64,000 nucleotides of DNA, taken from contig NC_057848.1 of assembly GCF_910594005.1 (NCBI RefSeq), positions 55,197,616 to 55,261,615 of the forward strand, in the 5' to 3' direction. Under the pieces are notes generated by a model. That model was not told where the DNA came from. It worked only from the letters and a program-made list of their open reading frames with translations, and did not search any database. The position numbers were made by a program, and so were the translations under genes. This DNA comes from Cervus elaphus. Taxonomy: Eukaryota; Chordata; Mammalia; Artiodactyla; Cervidae. Of the stretch, positions 54,466-64,000 are shown one piece after another. The stretch's first letter is position 1. Each line of letters starts with the position of its first letter.

Positions 54466-55597
54466 GATCTTTTTTCATGTGTCACTTGCAATTTGCCTCT
54501 CACCATGACTGACTCTCAAGGGTCCTGGCAACACAGCGCCTTGAAGTTGCTGGGGGCGGGGCACGTGTCCACAAGGGGAGGGACGGCAGGAGAACTTAGA
54601 AAGACAGAAAAGGCCCACTGGGAGCCTCTCTGGTCTTTCCACTTCTCGGGCAGAGAGATTCTCCGTTCCGGCCTTCCTGGAGGTACCCTGTTTGCTCTGA
54701 GAGGCAGCTGCCTGCCCCCGCGCCTACCCCAGCACTTTGCAAACAGTTCCAGGAAGTGTGCACTCGCATATCCCTCCTGCTCAGAGGCCAGTGAGTGGTC
54801 TGAAGGAAGCAGCCAGGCTTGTTCTTTTCTTTGTCCCCTCTAGCAGCCACCTCCTCTCCCCTCCCAGATAAACAGATAAATAAAGGCAAGTGAGGGTGGG
54901 CTGGTCAATGGCACATCTTGACTATAAAAGTAAATAATTTGAACTTGGATGTGCATAGTTGTTTTGTTTTGTTTTTTTCATGAGATCAGTCAGAAGACAT
55001 AAAACCTCTAAAAGGAAATGTATATTCATTTGTGTTTCCAGGAGAATTAAAAAAACTCTAGCTCCTACGGTCCAAAACAAGATATTCAAAACTCCATTGG
55101 ACAATCTGTTCGTGGGAAATGAGGAACCATTTAGGATTCAACAGAGCAAAGCTCAAAACTTGAGCCTTGAGGTGGCGAGAAACAGTATTATAAATCCATT
55201 TTAAAAAGAAAAGCCGAAAACGCCTAGAAAGCATTTTGCAGTACAAGAGAAAAGCAATTTACTTGTTACTGCTTCAATTTCTTAAATCATCTGGCTTCAT
55301 AGATCAACACTAACTCTCTTTAAATCTACCAAATGAAATTCCATCAAATGACTCATTACTCAGAGCGAGCCACAAATTGTGATTTGTGATTCCAAGACTT
55401 CCTCCAGGAAATGCGGAAAAAATGATTGTCCAGGAAAACAGCATAGCCCTGCCTGTGTGTAAATAGATGCTATTCGCATGCCTACCTGGGTCTGCTCCAT
55501 TATGTCTCAAACTGGGAAAACATAAAAAAAAAAAAGACTCCTCAACTTCTTGGACAGGTGTTTCTAACTAAATATAAACTCCTAATCCACATGGGTT
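54466..55597. other. low-copy DNA, no gene recognised
   Basis: The frame at 54493-54843 (116 codons) shows no known domain. Nothing else is supported. Confidence 0.4.
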
Positions 55598-55715
55598 GGA
55601 GAAAGAAATGGCAATCCACTCCAGTATTCTTGCCTGGAAAATCCCATGGACAGAGGAGCCTGGTGGGCTACAGTCCATGGGTTGCAAGAGTCGGACACGA
55701 CTTAGCGACTAAACC
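55598..55715 (+). mobile_element. BovA monomer SINE fragment
   Basis: 'gaaatggcaatccactccag' through 'ggagcctggtgggctacagt' to 'cggacacgacttagcgacta' is one BovA unit without a tRNA head. Confidence 0.88.
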
Positions 55716-56344
55716 GTTCATGCAGGGCTGAAACTGCCCCACCGGCCACAGACTGCAGGAAAGTTACCAAAAAGCCTGGCGTCACTCTAATAGCCTTGCA
55801 GGCTGTGTCAGCTGAATCCCTAACTCAAACAGGAACCCTTTACAGCAGGCTCACCTGGAATGGTCCTGCTGTTCTCTTTCATTAGCTCTTCTCTCATAAA
55901 TCCAGGCAAACCACCCTTTACAAAGTAGCATTTGGGAAAAGAAAACCCCTCAAACAGATATAATATCTCATTCAAACTGGTCTATACTCTTCTAGACCTG
56001 TGACTGCAGATGCTTGGTGGGCGTCCAGCGAGTCCCAGGCTTGACCCTATTCCAGAATCATCCTCTCATAAACTACTTGCCAGACTGTGCATTATTTGAT
56101 CCAGTCCTATCTTGTAAGGATTTATTGTTTAATTAATGGCTTGACTGTGAACCATTAACACAAGCATGCAAATAGACATAATACCCATGTGTTTCCTCTC
56201 ACGAAAGAGCTGGTTTCTTTCTAGCAGAGGCACAGTGGTAGTCATCAAGTGGCTATTTGGTCGAGTGCAGCATATTTTGCAGTAATTGTGTTTTTGTGGC
56301 TGTATTCTTCCTCTCTAACACAAAAACATCCTTTTAATTATCAT
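55716..56344. other. low-copy DNA
   Basis: Nothing recognised. Confidence 0.4.
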
Positions 56345-56490
56345 GAATTCTTTCCTTTTTCTCTTTTGGCTGCACTGTGCAGCATGCAGGAACTTAAGTT
56401 CCCTGACCAGGGATGGAGCTCTCACCCCTGGCAGTGGAAGCACAGTCTTAACCACTGGTCCAGCAGGGAAGTCCCTATTACGAATTCTTT
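56345..56490 (-). mobile_element. tRNA-Glu-derived SINE (CHR type), minus strand
   Basis: The reversed head 'ggtccagcagggaagtccct' lies on the right and a T-rich tail on the left. GAATTCTTT at 56345-56353 and 56482-56490 is a likely target-site duplication, with imperfect similarity extending further left. Confidence 0.85.
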
Positions 56491-57477
56491 AACCATCTAA
56501 TTCTTCTGTGAGTAAGGCTTTCTCCCCTCCCCAACCCCACACTTCCCCAGATTCTGGCAAGCCTACAGCAAAGCTTCAGGACACACTTTCCCTCTCTCCC
56601 CTGTACCTACCCCTCCTGCCCTCTCACCCTTTTCCTGCCAGGGAGCATCATCAGCTCTCTTCTCAAAGATGCCACTCCCCCAATGAGATACTAACAACTA
56701 GCCCCTGGTCTCTATGTACCCAAAAGCATGTAGGTCATTAGCAGTGTTCTCACTTCCACCAGATGGTGTTTACAGACAAGGAAGCTATGAGATCTCCAAA
56801 TGATAAGCCTGGATGGAAAGAAGGGGTGGTCTAAGGGGGCTTTGGCTCCTAGGACTCAGAATTATAAATTATAATATGTGAACTGAAATTAGACTCTGCT
56901 TGGCAAAACTGGATTGAATATTTTATCATTTTAAGGTAGATTTTATTTTCTCCTACGAAGAAAGGACTTAATACAGAAATTCCAAAATCACATATATTAC
57001 TTTGAAAAGAATGCAAGGAGGTTTTCTTTTTTCTGGGTCACGCTTGAGCTTGGAAAAAGTGGTTCTAGATTTCTAGACCATTCACTACAAAATGCAGTTG
57101 TAAGTGACAAGAGTAAGGAGCGTGCCACTTCCTACTACCATCAAAATCTGTTGCCTCTAGATTTGCAAGAATTGTTCAAAACGATAATGTTCTGGAAGCA
57201 GAATTGGTGGATAAAAAAAATAGATCCCCATGGAAGTGGGGAATCCTCTTTAGAAAAGATCCCTGCAAAGCTAATAAGAGCAGTTGAAAAGCTGTGAACT
57301 GGGCCTAATCTCCTTCCTCCAGAGTGTGAAACAAGTCTTAGTTATCCACATTATACCCACATGATACAATTAGTTTAACAACTGGATTTAGTTGGGTGGG
57401 CTGCAGGGGCAGGCTCAGAATAATGAGGTAAATAATGCAGGGTCCTAAAAATTCAAAGTTTTTCAGATGAGGCAAGC
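56491..57477. other. low-copy DNA
   Basis: No gene or repeat is recognised. Confidence 0.4.
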
Positions 57478-57597
57478 TTGACATCTCCCTCCTCCCTAAC
57501 ACTCCTTCCCTCCTTCTTTCTTTTACCCCTTTCCTTCCTTTCACCCGCCTTTCCAATCCTCCTCCTCTTCCTCTTCCTCCTCTTCTCCTCTCTTTAA
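57478..57597 (+). repeat. polypyrimidine (CT-rich) tract
   Basis: About 120 bases that are almost entirely C and T on the plus strand ('ctccctcctccctaacactc', 'cctcctcctcttcctcttcc'). Such mirror-like tracts can form triplex DNA. Confidence 0.8.
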
Positions 57598-57609
57598 AAT
57601 AGTACTTGC

Positions 57610-57748
57610 CAAATTTTCATCTGTGTTATGAGAATTTAGAAAGTGTGTGCACTGCAAGGATACTTCAAGGATTAAATGAAATTATAAGTGAAAATGCCTA
57701 GTGCAGTGCTTGACACATTTGGGATGTCCATGAAATATTAATTTTACT
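57610..57748 (+). repeat. MIR 3' part
   Basis: 'ttcaaggattaaatgaaatt' and 'cctagtgcagtgcttgacac' match the MIR 3' half. Confidence 0.7.
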
Positions 57749-57879
57749 CTGTTTCTCTTTCCAATCCCTCCTCTCTCCTGCCCCCACTCTTTCTACTTTG
57801 CTCTTTTATAACCATTATGCCCTTACCTGACCATGACTGGGAGCTGACACCAGTTCTAATCGTGTGTGTGTAGAAGCAC

Positions 57880-57998
57880 ACACACTCATAAATATTAGAT
57901 GTGGCTTGTGAGGTCCTAGTTTCCTGACCAGAGAGCGAACCTGGGCCCTCAGCAGTGAAAGCAAGGAGTCGCAACCAGTGGACCACCAGGAAATTCCT
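57880..57998 (-). mobile_element. tRNA-Glu-derived SINE (CHR type) fragment
   Basis: The reversed head is 'gtggaccaccaggaaattcc', and the box-B-like part is seen in 'gagagcgaacctgggccctc'. Confidence 0.7.
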
Positions 57999-58348
57999 TA
58001 GGACTTATTGCTAAATCAAGCTGTTGACTCCAGGTTTTTAATAATAAAATCGTTATATTGAAAATTTTGTATTTCTCTCTCACATATCATGTCAACTGTG
58101 TTTGCTTTTTATGAACTTCACAGGGATGGTTCATAAAAATCCCAAAGCAATTTGAAAACTGAAGTGGGTTAGTAGGAAGTTATAGACTTACAGAGCTTCA
58201 TTTTTGTTGCTCTCAGTTCTAGTTATAAATGATGAGAAAGCCCAAACGGAAGAAATAAAATCGCATGATCTCACACACTCATCAAGTTTCACACTTTGAA
58301 AGAAATTCAGTCTCTAAGTTATTTTTAGTAGAAATAATGAACTAGATC

Positions 58349-58428
58349 CCATGGACAGAGGAGCCTGGCAGGCTACAGTCCATGGGGTCGCAAAAGAGTT
58401 GAACATAACTTAGTGACTAAACCACAAG
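58349..58428 (+). mobile_element. BovA fragment
   Basis: 'cccatggacagaggagcctg' and 'gtccatggggtcgcaaaaga' represent the 3' half of a BovA unit. Confidence 0.85.
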
Positions 58429-61051
58429 TCTTAGGTAGAGCCACCTAAGAAGCAGAAACTTGTGACTTACCAGTTTTAGGAGAATTCCAAAGAAACCTGT
58501 TAGATTTATTGCTCATTTCTCCAAAGGTTTCCAATGAGACTGTTCCTATCTGGAGTTTGACTTTTTCCCAAATCAAGAAATTATCTATAATCAGCATAAA
58601 TATTGCTCAGCTGCTCCATCCTTGAACCTTCATATAGTCCACAAACACTTCTCCAGCACCTCCTCTGCGGAAGACCCTTTATATCTTGTGGATATCCTTA
58701 ACCGGTATCAAACTGGGCAGCAGAGAGACCAGTGATTCTTCCATAAGGAGTAATCACAGTCACGATACTGATGATGGAGTTCAAGGGCACAGAGGTACTG
58801 CTGGCAACGAAGCTCATTATCAGACTAGACAATGAACCTTCTCACTAGCTATGAGGCTCTCAATGAAATGAAGTGCAAACTTAAGTGGTGCTGGCTACCA
58901 CAGTCAGCTTGGCGATCTACCGTATAAAATGAGAAGCCCCTGTGTTGAAGGTTTTCAAAAGTAGGCTTCAGTTTAACTTGATACTCGTACAACCAATTGA
59001 AAACTTAAAAAAAAAAAAAGAGGCAAGCAACCATGTGTCAGCTTTTACTAAGACAAAAACGCAGCTTTACTGATTTTTTTTCACAAAGCATATTTTTAAA
59101 AAACTAAGTCAGCCTGTTTTTTTTATAACCCATAGGCCTACGGTAATAGGTTCAACATTTTATCTACTGTTTTCAGAGAAACAGGTGGTGAAATTGATGG
59201 ACACAGCTGACACACCCATCAGGTAAAGATCAAAGGAAAGATGAAGTAACTGTATCACTTAAAGTCTAAGAAGATTGAAGATGAAAGAAACTGAACAAGT
59301 AGGAAATTGGCTATGAAGGCATGATATCAAACACAAATGATTAAAGGTTAGAAAAACTCAACCCAATGAATTTAGAGGTTCTGTCTGTATGAAAGGGGAA
59401 AATAAAAACATGAGAAATTCAGTCACTACATCACCAGTTTTGACTGAACAGATCAACTCACCCTACTGCTTGCCAGCAGCCAAACTGGGCTCTAATAAGC
59501 CATTCCATGGAGAGCCAAAAATGACAGCTCAGGCTGGCAAATGCTCTCTAACAAGATTTTCCGCCTCTCTGTGGGGACCATGTATGTTCAGTTTTGGTTC
59601 TGTAGCAATTATATGCAAGCTAATTTAAGCATATTCATTTTTCACAGAATGATTATGCTTATTTATTTGTTTTCCACATTCAGTAGATTGTTCTCTAATC
59701 ACCACACAGCTTGTGGGAAAGTACCCTTAAATATGTTAAGTCTAACTCATCATACAAATGCACTGTGCTACTATGATGACTTTTCATTACCACCTCTAAT
59801 TAAATGTTTTGCCAAACTATCAGAAAAATCTTTTCGTTTTTATTCCCAGAAAATCCGGAGAGAGGAAGACAAGAGAGAAAACAGTGCTTCGAGGCTGTCC
59901 AGCTCTCCGCTCTCTCCCCGCCTCCTACCCCCACCCCCCCCACACACACTAGTAACAATGGCTTTAAAAATGTACATGGGAGCTTTCCTGTATGGACACA
60001 CATAGAATCCCCTCATTGGAAATCAGTGCATCCAACAGAAAGAAGCTGCTGATTCGAATCCTGATGACTCCACTCCCGAGTGAGGGTCCTGTCACACCTG
60101 GAACGATTACACCTATTATATCTTCCTGGTCCTTGCCTGCAGTTTATTGTACACTTGGGACCAGAGGGAGATCTCTAGCTCCATGACAAGTATTTGGATC
60201 CACAGCTAATGATTTAACAGCGAGGCACTTATAAGAAAATGAGATTAGGAAACCATTCTCTTTCTCTAAGGAGCAGAGCCACCACACACTGACACAAGGA
60301 CACTTCTGCCTTTTACTTACAGCTCTTGGGCTCCACATGCCACTCCGTGGGCTTCTTGGCTTTGTTCCACTCCAGACAGCCCCTAGCAATAGTCACTCTA
60401 TTTGCTACATATCTCTAGAGAGGAGGTATGTCCACCTCCTACTTGGCTCACACCATTCTCCTCAGCTTATAAATGACAAGTGACCATATCCTTTACTGAA
60501 AATAAATTCTTCATAATTAGTATATCCATTTAAAGTCCTGAATGCTACCTGAACTGATGTTTACCACTATATCCCCAGGACTTTCAAACAAAAATCCCCC
60601 AAATTCCTTCAAAAACAAATAATTGACCATATAATAAATTATTTATTTTCACATCTGAACATTCTTACTAAATACTGTACCACTCACATGAGTTTTATTG
60701 TTTGCTCTGAAAAATGCCAGGATTTATTTAGCAACAAGAATAATAACGGTAAAATGAGTATTTTTTTTTAATTCTGAAGGGAAATGTACTCATCTACATA
60801 CACGTGCACAACTGCATCAATCTGGGCATCCATGTGATGCCTTAAAAAAAACTAGAATAATGGGTATAAATAGATCCATGAACCAAACCTACAAACACAT
60901 CAAAGGACATGATGGCAAATCAATAGTCAGCTCATCATGAATCAGTAGCAGAGTGAACTGGCTAGCATGAAAACAAATGAATTAGGCATTCAATAGAAAT
61001 ATTTTATCTAGAATAATGGGGTGATAATTATATTCTGATTTGTGCTGGTCA
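58429..61051. other. 2.6 kb of low-copy DNA
   Basis: No gene is supported. 58625-58700 looks faintly like an L2 3' piece. A C-rich/CA run lies at 59925-59950. Overlapping open frames at 59541-60052 on both strands have no known domain. Confidence 0.4.
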
Positions 61052-61278
61052 GAACACCCATGAAGGGGACTTCCCTGGAGGTCCAGTGGTTAAGACTTGG
61101 CCTCCCAATGCGGGGAGTGCGGGTTCAATCCCTGTTTGGGGACATAAGACCCCACATTGCCTTGAGGCCAAAACATCAAAACATAATACAGAAGCAATGC
61201 TGAAACAAATTCAATACACTTTAAAAATGATCCACATCCAAAAAAAAAAAAAAATCTTAAAAAAAGAACATTCATGAA
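61052..61278 (+). mobile_element. tRNA-Glu-derived SINE (CHR type) with imperfect TSD
   Basis: The head 'ggacttccctggaggtccag' starts near 61068 and the poly(A) tail ends near 61252. GAACACCCATGAA (61052-61064) and GAACATTCATGAA (61266-61278) form a 13-bp target-site duplication with two differences. Confidence 0.88.
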
Positions 61279-62324
61279 ATGCTATCTTCAATTCTAGCTG
61301 CCATGACCTTATGAAACTAGACAAACCGCCCCCACACGGGGAAGAGTCTGGAAGCCACAGGTGTATGAGGTTTGGAAAGGCTCTTTGGCGTGGAGGAGTC
61401 ACCCTGAGGAAGACCTAAAAGTGTTTTTTTTAACTCCGAATGCAGCATGGAAGAGGAGCAGAGCTTATTTTCTGTTCCCTTAGAGAGAAAACAAACTAAT
61501 AGGAAGATTTTGGGTAAGGTTACACACACATAAATTGCTACTAAATTTGCCTTAGAAAGAATTTCCTAACAATTCCAGTTGTGTAGGCTCAGGAAGTCAG
61601 ACCTTCACTGTGTCTGAAAGGTTTATTTGAGACCGTTCAACCACTATTAATGAGTCCCTTTGAGGGTCCACACATCTAGGGAGCTGGTTTTGAACCCTTT
61701 CTTTTTTTGGAGAGCGGAAGGGTGTCCTGAACCTCCTAGAAAATAATGAAAGCTCTGAATCCCCTCTCCAGAAAGATGTCTAGACATCTAGCCTCTTCAG
61801 AAAACCCATGGGCCAGTCGGATTAAGAACTGCTGCTCTAGCACTGGAAATCTGGGTCTCCAAGGTCTCTTCCATCCTAGGCCCTCCCACACTCTGAGTCT
61901 TGATCTGCAGGTACAAATAATGATGTTTCTCATCTAACTGAGTAGGCAAGTTTTGAATCCCAAGCTCTGGATCTAAGTTTTACAAAAGGTCTGCCTTCTT
62001 TAGCTAATTATTCCCTTTCTCTTCTTCTCTCAGTACCACTACTGAGTCTGCCTTCCACTCCATTCCCAGAGGGGGTGTCCAGTCAGGGTGGCTATCAGCC
62101 CACCACATTTTTATTCCCCTGGTCCCTTCCTGACACCACAGGGACCTCAAACGTGGGATCAAACCCTACTGTCCTAATGCAGATCTAGCATAACCACGCC
62201 CTTGACAATATTAGTGAGGTGCTAAAGATATTTAGAGGATGAGTCTCAATCACTGATAAATACTAAGGACAAAATTTACATGGATAAAGAAATCTCAAGG
62301 ATATTGTCTTAATGAAAGTCAATT
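61279..62324. other. low-copy DNA
   Basis: Nothing recognised. Confidence 0.4.
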
Positions 62325-62420
62325 TCATTCAATCCAATAAACATTTAACAAGTATTTACCATAGGCTAAGCATGGTCCTTGAATGCTTGGTATACAAAGG
62401 AGAATAAACTATAGTTCTGG
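62325..62420 (+). repeat. L2-like 3' fragment
   Basis: 'cattcaatccaataaacatt', 'ttaccataggctaagcatgg' and 'ggtatacaaaggagaataaa' follow the common ancient L2-type 3' pattern. Confidence 0.45.
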
Positions 62421-62516
62421 CATCCAAAATGAACTACTAAAATACAATGTTCTGGGTGCTCTAATAGTCTCTCTAGAGTTTAAGCTCAAGGTTCTGGGGG
62501 AAAATAAATATTAATT

Positions 62517-62746
62517 ACATATATATACACGTTTGTGTGTGGGGGAGAGAAAGTCTCTCAGTCATGTCCGACTCTGCAACCCTGCCAGGCTCCTCTGTCC
62601 ATGGAATTCTCCAAGCAAGAATACTGGAGGCTGCCATTCCCTTCTCCAGGGGATCTTTCTGACCCAGGGATCAAACCCATGTCTCCTGCATGGCAGGCAG
62701 ATTCTTTACCATCTGAGCACCAGGGAAGTCCAGAGACATATATATA
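62517..62746 (-). mobile_element. Bov-tA SINE, minus strand, with 11-bp TSD
   Basis: ACATATATATA at 62517-62527 and 62736-62746 flanks a reversed Bov-tA ('gtctctcagtcatgtccgac' to 'gagcaccagggaagtcc'). Because the repeat is simple TA-rich sequence, the duplication is less certain than the SINE itself. A further (TA)n run lies at 62784-62801. Confidence 0.88.
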
Positions 62747-62801
62747 AATAATTATAATGTTTAATTTTATACATATATAATTGTTTATATATATATATAT
62801 G

Positions 62802-63509
62802 GTGTTGATTTAGAGACTGAGTTTCAACCACTGATTAATTCTCATGATAAAATTATATAGATAAAGAAATCTCAAGGATTTTTTCATAATTAAAAGAAGA
62901 CAATTCAATTCATATATATAAAACAAGCAGCTGAAATTTCAAAGTTGGTTAACATCTTTGTGTACATAAAGGAGACAAGTGGCCATAAGCAAAAAGAAAA
63001 AAATAGTTTAACACCAGGTTAACTGTAAAAAAAAGTATTGAGGAAGAAGTCCCCTAAAATTCCACATGTGAGAGAATCTCAGAGAAAGGTCTCTACACTT
63101 ACTGATGGGCACACAGGAAATGCACAAGAATTCTGTTGAAGGAACATGACAAATTGAACAACCTTCAGATCTATTCAGAGAAAGGAGGCAATCCTTTAAA
63201 ATACTTATGAACTTTAGAGGTTACTGTAAAATCCTAGATTGAGAGGCTATTAGATCTCCCTATAAAGAATCCAGAAACGCCCAACCCAGCAATTTCAGTG
63301 AGCTTCTTGAAATATTCCTTCGAGCTCCAAGACTGTGATTTTATATACAGAAATAGATGTCTTAGCAGTCCCATAACTCTCCACAATTCCGTCCTTGAGT
63401 CCATACTCAGATATCAAAAGACTCCCATTAAACGTTATTCATAAGAAGTGTGTTTTCCCAGCCCTCAACAGATTAGAAGTCATGCAATGAAGAGTCCTTT
63501 ACAAAAATT
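62802..63509. other. low-copy DNA
   Basis: Nothing recognised. Confidence 0.4.
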
Positions 63510-63630
63510 ATGCTCTAGACCAGGGGTTGGCAAGTTTTTCCTATAAAAGGCCACACAGCAAATAATTTAGGCTTTGTGGGCCATACAGTCTATTCTAGCT
63601 ACTCAACTCTGTTTTTATTTCAAGAAAGCA
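63510..63630 (+). mobile_element. hAT-type MER DNA transposon relic
   Basis: 'ccaggggttggcaagttttt', 'aaaggccacacagcaaataa', 'ttaggctttgtgggccatac' and 'ctactcaactctg' in order match a common nonautonomous hAT family of mammals. I am not certain of the family name. Confidence 0.7.
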
Positions 63631-63671
63631 GTATAGGCAACGTGTAAACAAGTGTGGCTTGTGTTCTGATA

Positions 63672-63908
63672 ATCCTTTCTATGTGCTGTGTGCTGTGCTA
63701 AGTCGCTCAGTCATGTCCGACTCTTTGTGACCTCATGGGCTGTAGCCGGCCAGGCTCCTCTGTCCATGGGGATTCTCCAGGCAAGAATACTGGAGTGGGT
63801 TGCCATGCCCTCCTCCAGGGGATCTTCCCAACCCAGGGATCGAACTCAGGTCTCCCACATTGCAGGTGGATTCTTTACCATCTGAACCACCAGGGAAGCC
63901 CATCCTTT
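63672..63908 (-). mobile_element. Bov-tA SINE, minus strand
   Basis: The reversed tail is 'gtgctaagtcgctcagtcat' and the reversed tRNA head 'gaaccaccagggaagccc'. ATCCTTT at 63672-63678 and 63902-63908 is a likely short target-site duplication. Confidence 0.92.
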
Positions 63909-64000
63909 ATATATGGACACCAAAATGTGAATTTCATATAATTTCCACGTGTCACAGAACAGGCTTGTTTTGACTTTATTCAGTATAAAAAAATGTAAAA

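Noticed and set aside
1..64000. CRISPR arrays, tRNA or rRNA genes, bacterial operons
   Set aside because: No regularly spaced repeats, no cloverleaf outside the SINE heads, no rRNA-like sequence; the repeat content is entirely ruminant.

Overview
The window is nuclear DNA of a ruminant (Pecora, probably a bovid). The evidence is the repeat content: several BovB (RTE-clade) LINE copies, Bov-tA and Bov-A2 SINEs whose tails match BovB, tRNA-Glu-type (CHR) SINEs, and ruminant L1 elements with long GC-rich or T-rich 5' UTRs. I see no bacterial or plasmid features, no CRISPR array, and no tRNA or rRNA genes. Most long open frames are retrotransposon ORFs or shadows of them.

Layout. 1-3.8 kb is mostly low-copy DNA with a CHR SINE, an L1 3' scrap and a MIR. 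3.8-9.6 kb is a BovB cluster: two head-to-tail, broken BovB copies (one split by a Bov-A2 SINE), then a 2.9 kb BovB flanked by an 11-bp target-site duplication. 9.6-11.4 kb holds an LTR-like stretch, a Bov-tA and a BovB 3' end. 11.5-16.1 kb is an older L1 with a long 5' UTR, a decayed ORF1 and only the start of ORF2. 16.1-17.1 kb is the one candidate host gene: a compact two-exon unit with CCAAT and TATA boxes, a good Kozak context, a GT-AG intron in phase 0 and an ATTAAA signal. It predicts a 136-residue charged protein that resembles the SPANX family of X-linked testis proteins. 17.7-19.3 kb is a decayed endogenous-retrovirus pol fragment. 19.7-22.2 kb is a 5'-truncated L1 on the minus strand.

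22-25 kb is old DNA (L1M, MIR, L2, and a roughly 145-bp sequence present twice). 25.2-34.8 kb is a BovB copy interrupted by a 7.5 kb full-length L1. That L1 has an intact ORF1, and its ORF2 is broken by one extra A in a homopolymer. 35-42 kb holds MIR and L2 relics, two BovB 3' ends, a small twin-primed L1, a hAT-type relic and a 71-bp mariner MITE whose hairpin resembles the ruminant mir-2284/2285 family. 42.1-45.7 kb is a larger twin-primed L1 and 48.2-49.6 kb a 5'-truncated L1. 49.7-64 kb is mostly low-copy DNA with scattered SINEs, MIR, L2, L1M and a hAT relic.

How the parts relate: L1 and BovB are autonomous retrotransposons. Bov-tA and Bov-A2 share BovB 3' sequence and are mobilised by it, so most structure here reflects nested insertion, and target-site duplications let several insertions be ordered. 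Repeat family names come from recognition, not from a library search, and their subfamily assignments are approximate.
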